Source: Aquicoccus sp. G2-2 (GTDB taxonomy: Bacteria; Pseudomonadota; Alphaproteobacteria; Rhodobacterales; Rhodobacteraceae). Taken from it: a stretch of 64,000 nt of DNA. Positions 9,603 to 16,622 of the stretch are shown here, one piece after another. Where the stretch lies: NCBI RefSeq assembly GCF_034555965.1, contig NZ_JAYDCK010000003.1:248001-312000 (forward strand), written 5' to 3'. Every line of letters starts with the position of its first letter. Positions within the stretch are counted from its first letter, which is position 1. Under the pieces are notes generated by a model, which saw only the letters and a list, made by a program, of their open reading frames with translations, had not been told where the DNA came from and did not search any database. The translations under genes and the position numbers were made by a program.

Positions 9603-10294
9603 GCCGCACCCCTTTCGATCTGCGCGATGTCTTCCATGCGGATCACCCGGTCAAACCGTTCACCCAGACGGGGATCGTGGCTGACCATTAACAGCGACGT
9701 GTTATGCGCGCTTATCTGCGCAAACAACAGGTCGAGAAAGGCCGCCTGACTCGTCGCATCAAGCGCGGAGGTCGGCTCATCCGCAATAATCAGCGGCGGT
9801 TGCCCGATCAACGCGCGTGCAACGGCCACCCGTTGTTGCTGGCCAACGCTCAGTGCAGTCGTTTTTGCGGCAACGGTATCTTCTGGCAATCCAAGAGCTG
9901 TGCAAAGCGCGGTGGCTTGCGTGGCAGCATCGCCAGCGCGTTTGCGGCGCGCGGGGGCAAAGCGGAGCGGGAGCAGGATGTTGTCCATCACCGATCCAAA
10001 AGGCAGTAGATTAAACTGCTGAAAGATCACGCCGATCTGTTCAGCGCGAAACTTATCCCGCGCGCCGCCCGACAGCGTCGTGTTGTCTGTTCCTGAGATG
10101 CTGACCCGGCCGCCATCCGGCAAAATCGTGCCGCAGATCAGCGACAACAAAGTCGATTTGCCCGATCCACTCTCGCCCAGCAGCAACACCGACTCTCCCT
10201 GAGCGACCGACAAGCGCGGAACGGTCAGGGAAAATCCGGCCCGCCCCGGCCAGCGATAGGCAACATCGAAGAGATCAAGAACCGCATCCGCCAT
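9599..10294 (-). CDS. ABC transporter ATP-binding subunit
   Basis: Cytoplasmic ATPase of 231 residues that pairs with the permease downstream. Walker A is GESGSGKST near residue 36, the Q-loop follows in GVIFQQFNLLPFGSV, the signature is LSVGQQQRVAVARAL, Walker B is LIIADEPTSALD and the H-loop is SHDP. It belongs to the LolD/MacB-type group by sequence style. It starts 6 bases after the DUF2796 gene and ends inside the permease start. The G+C is visibly lower than in flanking genes, as in the whole 7.8-11.4 kb operon. Confidence 0.9.
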   Translation of the reverse strand: MADAVLDLFDVAYRWPGRAGFSLTVPRLSVAQGESVLLLGESGSGKSTLLSLICGTILPDGGRVSISGTDNTTLSGGARDKFRAEQIGVIFQQFNLLPFGSVMDNILLPLRFAPARRKRAGDAATQATALCTALGLPEDTVAAKTTALSVGQQQRVAVARALIGQPPLIIADEPTSALDATSQAAFLDLLFAQISAHNTSLLMVSHDPRLGERFDRVIRMEDIAQIERGAA

Positions 10295-10300
10295 GTGCGC

Positions 10301-10915
10301 TCAACGCTCCAGTTTCAACACTGGCGCATCGCGCTCCACTTCAAACGCCTGCGCGCCCGCTCTGGTGATGATCTGCACCTCAACCTCTCGTGCATTCGGG
10401 AAAGCCTCAAAATATGCGAAGCCGATCTCAGTCAGGGCATCCGGGGCATCGCAGGTCAGCGTGTATTCTGCATGGAATTCTGTATGGCCGGCTTCCTCCG
10501 CGTGGTCCGCGTGATCTTCACCACCATGATCTTCATCGCCATGATCGTCATGGCCTTCCCCGGCGTGATCGTCGTGGGCCTCATCATGGTCGCCGTGCCC
10601 ATTTTCACTTTCAAGCTCCGCCTGTGCCTTAACGACAGAACAGCCCGCCGCATCCGGCATAACAAACAAATCAAGCGGTGCGCCAAGTCTGGCAATAGCG
10701 GCATCAAGGGCCGCAAGATCGCTGTCGCTTTCGGCGGCGTATTCAAACCCCACAATATCGGCACCGGGGGCCTCAAACGTCATCGCGACGTCCGTCCCTT
10801 CAAGCGCGATATTCAACGTACCGACGCCATGTTCATGGGCACCCAACTGGCGAGAGCCCTCTGCAAACGCAGGCAAAGCTGTAACAAGGGCAATAAGAAA
10901 GACTGCGTGTTTCAT
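10301..10915 (-). CDS. DUF2796/ZrgA-like periplasmic zinc-binding protein
   Basis: Exported protein of 204 residues. A signal peptide (MKHAVFLIALVTALPAFA) precedes QLGAHEHGVGTLNIALEG, the conserved DUF2796 start. Residues 107-148 are a His/Asp/Glu-rich stretch with about 14 histidines, a likely metal sponge. The C-terminal part (YTLTCDAPDALTEIGFAYFEAFP) also fits the family. The family includes ZrgA of the Zur-regulated zinc system of Vibrio cholerae. It lies 31 bases after zur and 6 bases before the ABC ATPase, so it probably captures zinc and delivers it to the transporter. Confidence 0.87.
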   Translation of the reverse strand: MKHAVFLIALVTALPAFAEGSRQLGAHEHGVGTLNIALEGTDVAMTFEAPGADIVGFEYAAESDSDLAALDAAIARLGAPLDLFVMPDAAGCSVVKAQAELESENGHGDHDEAHDDHAGEGHDDHGDEDHGGEDHADHAEEAGHTEFHAEYTLTCDAPDALTEIGFAYFEAFPNAREVEVQIITRAGAQAFEVERDAPVLKLER

Positions 10916-10946
10916 GATATGTCCGATTTGATACAGGGAAGATGTC

Positions 10947-11333
10947 TTAGGCTGCGCAAGTGCAGCACTGTCCGTGAATTTCTACGATGTGCCGTTGCGC
11001 ACGAAAGGCGTTTTGATCGGTCAACGCGGTGAGCTTCGGCAACAGACTGCTGCCGTCGTGTTCTTCGACCGATCCGCAGTCTTCACAGATGGCAAGGACC
11101 GGGACGCTTTCAGCATGATTGCAGCGACAAGGGACAAAGGCCTTCATGGATTCGAGCCGATGCGCACGCCCCTGATCGGTGAGTGCCGAGAGTGTGCGAT
11201 ACACCGTCGGGGGTGCGATATCCGGCTCACTGACTTGAAGACGCTCAAGAATTTGGTAAGCGGTCATGGGCTTGTCACATGCTTTCAACACACTCAAAAC
11301 ATCCGTCTGCCGTGCCGCCGCCTGCTTTCTCAT
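10947..11333 (-). CDS. zur: Fur-family zinc uptake regulator Zur
   Basis: DNA-binding repressor of 128 residues. The N-terminal winged helix includes APPTVYRTLSALTDQGRAHR (residues 40-59), the Fur recognition region. The metal part has Cys83-x2-Cys86, His-containing CRCNHAE, and C-terminal Cys123/Cys124/Cys126, matching the structural zinc site of Zur. The start at 11333 (MRKQAAARQ) is chosen because AAGGAG lies 8 bases upstream. The ATG at 11357 lacks a binding site and would place the operator against the start codon. It heads the zinc operon and is probably autoregulated through the box at 11361-11378. Confidence 0.88.
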   Translation of the reverse strand: MRKQAAARQTDVLSVLKACDKPMTAYQILERLQVSEPDIAPPTVYRTLSALTDQGRAHRLESMKAFVPCRCNHAESVPVLAICEDCGSVEEHDGSSLLPKLTALTDQNAFRAQRHIVEIHGQCCTCAA

Positions 11334-11360
11334 GAGTGTGGCTCCTTGTTTGGGCATTTT

Positions 11361-11394
11361 GTTATTTTATAAAGTAACTAATCACAAGCGACAA
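11361..11394 (-). promoter_or_regulatory. zur operon promoter with overlapping Zur box
   Basis: GTTATTTTATAAAGTAAC (11361-11378) is a near-perfect palindrome, 16 of 18 positions paired, of the Zur-box type. On the minus strand it covers the -10 box TATAAA (11371-11366), which lies 17 bases from a -35 box TTGTCG (11394-11389). A zinc-loaded repressor bound here would block RNA polymerase. The predicted transcript starts near 11359, about 25 bases before the zur start codon. Confidence 0.8.
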
Positions 11395-11414
11395 ATGCAG
11401 GAATCGCGAAAGCA

Positions 11415-11440
11415 AAGGCCCGCCACATCGGGCGGGCCTT
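11415..11440 (-). terminator. Rho-independent terminator of etfBA
   Basis: AAGGCCCGCC (11415-11424) and GGCGGGCCTT (11431-11440) form a perfect 10-base stem with a 6-base loop. It lies 40 bases past the etfA stop and is followed on the minus strand by TTTGCTTT. It also separates etfA from the zinc operon promoter. Confidence 0.85.
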
Positions 11441-11479
11441 CATGTCAAGCGTAGGGCGGGGTTGGACCCCGCCGCGCGT

Positions 11480-12406
11480 TCAGAGCTTTTCGATCAGTTC
11501 CGGCACAGCGGTGAACAAATCGGCCACAAGCCCGAAATCGGCGACCTGAAAGATTGGCGCTTCTTCGTCCTTGTTGATGGCGACGATGATCTTGCTGTCC
11601 TTCATCCCCGCAAGGTGCTGAATAGCCCCGGAAATACCGACCGCGATGTAAAGCTCAGGTGCCACAACCTTGCCGGTCTGCCCGACCTGCCAGTCATTCG
11701 GCGCAAAGCCCGAATCGACCGCCGCGCGCGATGCGCCAACGGCGGCACCGAGCTTGTCAGCCAGCTTCTCGATCAGCTGGAAATCCTCTTCCGAGCCAAC
11801 GCCGCGCCCGCCCGAGACGACGATCCCGGCAGAGGTGAGTTCCGGGCGATCACTGGCCGCAACCTTGTCCTCAACCCACTCCGAAAGGCCCGGATTGTCC
11901 GCCGCACCGATGCTTTCCACCGAAGCCGACCCGCCGCTTCCGGCGGCGTCAAAAGTCGAGGTCCGGAAGGTGATCACCTTCTTCGCGTCCTTCGATTTCA
12001 CCGTTTGCAGCGCGTTCCCGGCGTAAATCGGCCGCTCGAACGTATCGGCTGACACAACTCCGGACGCATCCGAGATGATCATCACGTCCAACAGCGCCGC
12101 AATCCGTGGCATCACGTTCTTCGCATCCGTCGTGGCCGGGGCCACGATATGCTCATAATCGCCCGCAAGCGACACAACGAGCGCTGCCGTCGGTTCGGCA
12201 AGGCGGTGCCCCAAAGAGGCATCCTCGGCCACCAGCACCTTGGCCACGCCGTCGATCTTCGCAGCAGCCTCACCCGCCGCCGCAGCAGACGCCCCGGCAC
12301 AGAGCACGGTCACATCGCCAAGGCTCTGCGCCGCCGTCACGGCCTTCGCCGTAGCATCAAGCGCCAATTCGCCATTATTGACTTCACCAAGCAGGAGAAC
12401 AGCCAT
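11480..12406 (-). CDS. etfA: Electron transfer flavoprotein alpha subunit
   Basis: FAD-binding subunit of ETF, 308 residues, the normal length. It accepts electrons from acyl-CoA dehydrogenases, including Mcd, and passes them to ETF:quinone oxidoreductase. The C-terminal FAD domain shows [32 protein letters not shown] and [19 protein letters not shown], all signature blocks. The start codon overlaps the etfB stop by one base (TAATG), giving translational coupling. A strong terminator follows. Confidence 0.96.
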   Translation of the reverse strand: MAVLLLGEVNNGELALDATAKAVTAAQSLGDVTVLCAGASAAAAGEAAAKIDGVAKVLVAEDASLGHRLAEPTAALVVSLAGDYEHIVAPATTDAKNVMPRIAALLDVMIISDASGVVSADTFERPIYAGNALQTVKSKDAKKVITFRTSTFDAAGSGGSASVESIGAADNPGLSEWVEDKVAASDRPELTSAGIVVSGGRGVGSEEDFQLIEKLADKLGAAVGASRAAVDSGFAPNDWQVGQTGKVVAPELYIAVGISGAIQHLAGMKDSKIIVAINKDEEAPIFQVADFGLVADLFTAVPELIEKL

Positions 12407-13164
12407 TACACGACCCCCTTTTCTTTGAGTTTCGCCACCAGCGTCTCCACATCGGGCACAATCTCGCCCGCCTTGCGCGATTCCGGCTCCGCAGTGCCGG
12501 TAATTTCAAGCCGGGGCGCGGCATCGACGCCGTAATCATCGGCGGTTTTCTCGTCGAGCGGCTTTTTCTTCGCCTTCATGATGTTGGGCAACGAGGCATA
12601 GCGCGGCTCGTTAAGGCGCAGATCGACGGTCACGATGGCAGGCATGGTCACCTTGATGGTCTGCAAGCCGCCATCAACTTCGCGCGTCACTTTCGCATGG
12701 TCGCCGTCAATTTCAAGTTCGGAGGCAAACGTCGCCTGGCTCCAGCCCAGCAGGGCGGCCAGCATCTGCCCGGTGGCGTTCATGTCATTGTCAATCGCCT
12801 GCTTGCCGGCCAGCACAAGACCCGGCTTTTCCTCGTCGACAATCGCCTTGAGGATCTTGGCCACGGCCAGCGGCTCGATGTCCTGATGTACGTCATCGGC
12901 GGCAATCACCAGAATGGCGCGATCGGCCCCCATGGCCAGCGCCGTGCGCAGGGTTTCCTGCGCCTGCTTTACCCCGATAGAGACGGCAACCACCTCTTCG
13001 GCCTTGCCTGCTTCCCGCAGCCGGATCGCCTCTTCCACGGCAATCTCGTCGAACGGGTTCATCGACATTTTCACGTTCGCAAGATCGACACCGCTGCCAT
13101 CCGCCTTGACGCGGACTTTCACGTTATAGTCGATCACGCGTTTGACAGGCACAAGAACCTTCAT
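12406..13164 (-). CDS. etfB: Electron transfer flavoprotein beta subunit
   Basis: Partner of EtfA, 252 residues, AMP-binding. The N-terminus [20 protein letters not shown] and the blocks [23 protein letters not shown] and [20 protein letters not shown] are diagnostic. The C-terminal [20 protein letters not shown] is the EtfB signature. GAGGAGAAAA stands upstream of the ATG. It follows the cobalamin adenosyltransferase by 222 bases, a gap large enough for its own promoter, although I could not define one. Confidence 0.96.
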   Translation of the reverse strand: MKVLVPVKRVIDYNVKVRVKADGSGVDLANVKMSMNPFDEIAVEEAIRLREAGKAEEVVAVSIGVKQAQETLRTALAMGADRAILVIAADDVHQDIEPLAVAKILKAIVDEEKPGLVLAGKQAIDNDMNATGQMLAALLGWSQATFASELEIDGDHAKVTREVDGGLQTIKVTMPAIVTVDLRLNEPRYASLPNIMKAKKKPLDEKTADDYGVDAAPRLEITGTAEPESRKAGEIVPDVETLVAKLKEKGVV

Positions 13165-13386
13165 CTGCGTTTTCTCCTCAGGTTGCTCTCCAGGCCCCGC
13201 GCGGGCGCGCGAGTCATTCTCTCGCGGCGTTGTTACAGGCTTCGCGCACCGCGATACAGGGTAAAATCGTCATCCTGACGCAGCGACGCGTCGTGTTTCG
13301 GGCATTCCGGCAGGGCGCGGCCCTTGTGGCAGGCGATAGCGTTTGGATATTTTTGGCAAAATGAAGGGCTGGACGGGGCGCGCCGC

Positions 13387-13959
13387 TCAGCGCGTAGCCC
13401 CCGGCACCCAAAGCACATCGTCGCGGCCCTCGTCATTGGCCATCCGGGCGGAGACGAAGAACCAGTCCGACAAGCGGTTAAGGTATTTCACCGCCTCGGG
13501 GTTCACCTCTTCGGTTTGGGCCAGTTCCACGGCCAGCCGTTCGGCCCGGCGGGCCACGGTGCGGCACTGGTGCAAATACGCGGCCAATGGTGTGCCACCG
13601 GGCAGGATAAAGCTGCGCAGCGGTTGCAAAACGGCGGTCATCGCGTCGATTTCCGCTTCCAGCCGCGCCACCTGCGCCGCCACCATCCTGAGCGGGGTAT
13701 ATTCGGCCTTGGCGTCAGCGCCGATGTCCGGACGGCAGAGATCGGCACCGAGATCAAAGAGATCGTTCTGTATCCGCGCAAGGGCCGCATCCACATCGCC
13801 CGTCGCGTGCAGCCGCGCCAGCCCGACTATGGAATTCAACTCATCGCTGGTGCCATAGGAAGCAACGCGCGCGTCAAATTTCGCCCGGCGCGTGCCATCG
13901 CCCAGCGCGGTATCGCCCTTGTCGCCGGTGCGGGTATAGATTTTCGACAGAACAACCAT
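13387..13959 (-). CDS. Cob(I)alamin adenosyltransferase, PduO type
   Basis: Makes adenosylcobalamin from cob(I)alamin and ATP; 190 residues. The ATP-binding N-terminus YTRTGDKGDTALGDGTR, then KFDARVASYGTSDELNS, and the helix PGGTPLAAYLHQCRTVARRAER are the PduO/ATR hallmarks. Adenosylcobalamin is the cofactor of ethylmalonyl-CoA and methylmalonyl-CoA mutases, which fits the nearby mcd and etf genes. It is 12 bases downstream of the small membrane-protein gene, in an apparent operon. No cobalamin riboswitch was recognised upstream. Confidence 0.93.
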   Translation of the reverse strand: MVVLSKIYTRTGDKGDTALGDGTRRAKFDARVASYGTSDELNSIVGLARLHATGDVDAALARIQNDLFDLGADLCRPDIGADAKAEYTPLRMVAAQVARLEAEIDAMTAVLQPLRSFILPGGTPLAAYLHQCRTVARRAERLAVELAQTEEVNPEAVKYLNRLSDWFFVSARMANDEGRDDVLWVPGATR

Positions 13960-13971
13960 GCGCAGCCCTCC

Positions 13972-14169
13972 TTAATACCTGATCCACACGAACAGCAGGA
14001 TCAGCGCAACCGCCACCGCCTGTGCGGCGATTCGATAACGCATGATCCGGTTGGCGTGCTTTCGGTTGAACTCGCCGCCCCTGGCAAAGCCGCCAACGCC
14101 GATCATCAGAATGACAAGCACGCCGACACAGGCAATCGCCACCACCCAGAACAGAGGATCATTGGCCAT
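13972..14169 (-). CDS. Twin-transmembrane small protein (HIG1-like)
   Basis: Protein of 65 residues with two membrane helices (about 5-25 and 45-63) joined by a charged loop GGEFNRKHANRIMRYRIAAQ. This is the small twin-TM protein that precedes the cobalamin adenosyltransferase in many Rhodobacteraceae; it resembles HIG1-type proteins. The start at 14169 is set by AAGGAGG seven bases upstream; an upstream ATG at 14208 has no such site. Function is unknown. Confidence 0.8.
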   Translation of the reverse strand: MANDPLFWVVAIACVGVLVILMIGVGGFARGGEFNRKHANRIMRYRIAAQAVAVALILLFVWIRY

Positions 14170-14239
14170 GTGGCCTCCTTTCAATTTTGCCAAGATGTAG
14201 GCGCTCACGGAGCAAAAGCGAAGAGGAGAATCGGTGCGA

Positions 14240-14839
14240 TCAGATCAATTTGCCATGCTGCGCCCATGCAATTGCATCCTCGAGCCGGTCATCGCCCCAG
14301 AAAAGCTCGTCATCGACCGTGAAGGAAGGGGAGCCGAACACCCCGAGCGCACGGGCGGCGCGGGTTTCCGCGGCCAGATCCCCGGCGGCGGCATCGCTGC
14401 GGGCACGCGCTAGAGTCGGCTCCGGGTCCTGTCCGGCGGTGGCAAGCGCGTCGGACAGGCCGTCGCCGTGATCCGGCGGCAGGCCGCGTTCAAACCAGTT
14501 GACATAGGCCGCGCGGGTAAACGCCTCGCCCCAGCCTTCAGTCATGCCAAGGCGGGCCACCTGATTGGCGAAGGGCAAATCCTTGAGCGGGTAGGGCGCG
14601 GGAAGGCGCGGCGAAAGCGTATGAACCGGCGCCCGGCGTTCGATATCGCGCCACATATGGGCGGTTTTCTCGGGCTTGCCGATAAACGGCGAATTGCCAA
14701 GTTCGGACATGATCGCACGAACGTCGAACGGTCGCCAGGTGACGTCGATGCCCTGCGCTTGGGCAATCGCGGGCAGCCGCATCACGGTGAGATAGGTATA
14801 GGTCGATCCGATGGAAAACCAGAAATCCATTTGTGGCAT
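14240..14839 (-). CDS. 2-hydroxychromene-2-carboxylate isomerase-like DsbA-family protein
   Basis: Thioredoxin-fold protein of 199 residues of the HCCA isomerase/kappa-GST group. The N-terminus MDFWFSIGSTYTYLTVMRL carries the active-site Ser in place of Cys, as usual for this group. YPLKDLPFANQVA and the C-terminal ALGVFGSPSFTVDDELFWGDDRLE are family blocks. Such proteins act in aromatic degradation or glutathione-dependent isomerisation; no aromatic genes are nearby, so the substrate is unknown. Confidence 0.85.
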   Translation of the reverse strand: MPQMDFWFSIGSTYTYLTVMRLPAIAQAQGIDVTWRPFDVRAIMSELGNSPFIGKPEKTAHMWRDIERRAPVHTLSPRLPAPYPLKDLPFANQVARLGMTEGWGEAFTRAAYVNWFERGLPPDHGDGLSDALATAGQDPEPTLARARSDAAAGDLAAETRAARALGVFGSPSFTVDDELFWGDDRLEDAIAWAQHGKLI

Positions 14840-14903
14840 GCGCGGCCCCGTCGCGTTATTCCGAGGACCAATCTAGCACTGGCAGCGCAGGCTGTCGAAT
14901 ATT

Positions 14904-15737
14904 TCAACCCTTCGAAATCACCCAATCCAGCAACCGCGTCGGCAGAAGACGGCGCAGAGTGCCCATCAAATAGGTCGGCGTGGTGATGTAATACCGCGCC
15001 CGTGGTCGCGCGCTTTCAAGCGCATGGACCAGCTTTTTCGTCACCGCTGCGGCGGGCAATTCAAACCTGTCTGGCTTGTCGCTTGCCTTGTAAAGCCGTT
15101 GCAACAGGCTGTCCTCGTATTGCGCCCGGCGTGGGCTTTTCTGCCAGTCGACCCAGCGTTCGAAATGCGGGATCGAATTGACCCGGATTTTCGAGGTGAC
15201 CGGCCCCGGCTCAAGCAGGATGATGTGAACAGGTGTGTCGCGCATCTCCAGCCTGAGCACATCGCTCAGCCCTTCGAGCGCGAATTTCGTCGCCACATAA
15301 GCGCCGCGCCACGCCATCGGCACCAAGCCGAGCACCGACGAGCAGTTGACGATTCGGCCATGGCCCTGCGCGCGCATCAGCGGAATCACCGCACGGGTGA
15401 GCTCATGCACCCCAAAGAGGTTGGTCTCGAATATCTCGCGCAGCGCGCCCGTGGGCAGGTCTTCGACAGCGCCGGGAATGGCGAAAGCCCCGTTGTTATA
15501 AAGCGCATCAAGCGTGCCGCCCGTGGCCTCCAGCACCTGCGCCAGGCCTGCATGGATCGACGCCGTGTCGGCATAATCAAGCTCGACGCTCTCCAGCCCC
15601 TCGTCGCGCAGCCGCGCGCAATCCTCCGCCTTGCGACAGGCCGCAAAAACCCGCCAGCCGCGCGCCGCCAGCCCATGCGCCGCGTCATGGCCGATGCCAC
15701 TTGAACAGCCGGTGATAAGGATGGTCTTGCCTGTCAT
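14904..15737 (-). CDS. Short-chain dehydrogenase/reductase (SDR)
   Basis: NAD(P)-dependent oxidoreductase of 277 residues. The cofactor motif TGCSSGIGHDAA is at about residues 8-19, the YxxxK catalytic pair is in GAYVATKFALEGL, the Ser is in VNCSSVLG, and the family Asn is in LYNNGAFA. The C-terminal extension past the core is like the classical SDR group near retinol dehydrogenases. The start at 15737 is where SDR homology begins; the open frame to 15968 overlaps the next gene and looks like shadow sequence. The substrate cannot be inferred. Confidence 0.9.
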   Translation of the reverse strand: MTGKTILITGCSSGIGHDAAHGLAARGWRVFAACRKAEDCARLRDEGLESVELDYADTASIHAGLAQVLEATGGTLDALYNNGAFAIPGAVEDLPTGALREIFETNLFGVHELTRAVIPLMRAQGHGRIVNCSSVLGLVPMAWRGAYVATKFALEGLSDVLRLEMRDTPVHIILLEPGPVTSKIRVNSIPHFERWVDWQKSPRRAQYEDSLLQRLYKASDKPDRFELPAAAVTKKLVHALESARPRARYYITTPTYLMGTLRRLLPTRLLDWVISKG

Positions 15738-15828
15738 ATCCGCAGGGCTAAGCGATTTCACGGACCGGGGCAATTGCACATGTGGCGAGAGCGGTAGTGC
15801 CGCCCCGAAACGCCCAAACCGCGCTGGC

Positions 15829-16461
15829 TCAGTTAACCGAAACCAGCAGGTATTCGGCCATCCAGCCGGTCTCTCCGGTGTCGAGCACCCGCAACTCGAC
15901 CCAACCCATGCCATCATCGTCAAGCACTTCCACCTTGGTGCCTTGCACCAACTTGGCTTCAATCTCATAGATCGTGCCCGGCCCTTGGCGCAAATTCACC
16001 CGCGCCGGTTTCACCTCACGAATATCGCCGTCAACCGCGCCATTCACATCGGCATATGCGGGTTGAACGGTCACCTTGGGCGCAGGGTCTGCCTGATGGC
16101 TTACACGTGCGGCGGCGATCAGTCGGGCAATCTTGTCGGGGTTGGCGGCCACGGTGGAAACGCCCGCTACCTCGGGTTTGGCCTGCGCGCCTTGGGTCAG
16201 CCGGGCGCGCTTGCTGGCATCGCTTATCCGCACCCTGACCTCTGGCGCGCGCAGGCTATCGGTGCCCGCCTTGGCCAACACCACCTGCGAATTCGCCGGT
16301 ACCGGTTTGTGCGCCGGGCGCGGTGCCGTCGCAGGCTCCGCCGCCGCGATTGGCCGTTGCAAAGAGCCGTCCTTGGGCTGGTAATCCGCGCCGCCGCTCA
16401 GCTCGTATAATCCAAAGAACAGAAACGCGAACGTTATCAAAATAAAGCGCCACATGCGCAT
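15829..16461 (-). CDS. Membrane-anchored SH3-domain protein
   Basis: Protein of 210 residues. One N-terminal membrane segment (ILITFAFLFFGLYEL) is followed by an Ala/Pro/Lys-rich linker. A bacterial SH3 domain fills the last 65 residues (VNLRQGPGTIYEIEAKLVQG, GWVELRVLDTGETGWMAEYLL). SH3b domains of this type often bind peptidoglycan peptides. It is divergent from parC with 161 bases between the start codons. Function is not known. Confidence 0.82.
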   Translation of the reverse strand: MRMWRFILITFAFLFFGLYELSGGADYQPKDGSLQRPIAAAEPATAPRPAHKPVPANSQVVLAKAGTDSLRAPEVRVRISDASKRARLTQGAQAKPEVAGVSTVAANPDKIARLIAAARVSHQADPAPKVTVQPAYADVNGAVDGDIREVKPARVNLRQGPGTIYEIEAKLVQGTKVEVLDDDGMGWVELRVLDTGETGWMAEYLLVSVN

Positions 16462-16622
16462 AGTCCCCCACCGAACAGCTATTCAAGGTCCACATCATAC
16501 ATGATTCTCTCGCCCTGATGCGGGGAAGTGTGAAGGTTTTTTCCCTGATGTAATCCTGCACGATCCGCCAGAGGCCTCTCATCGTGCTTGATGGCCCCCC
16601 ATGAGGCCGCTAAAGAGCAGGC

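Noticed and set aside
13960..14239. Cobalamin riboswitch before the adenosyltransferase
   Set aside because: The upstream space is filled by the small membrane-protein gene and I see no B12-box-like sequence or large fold.
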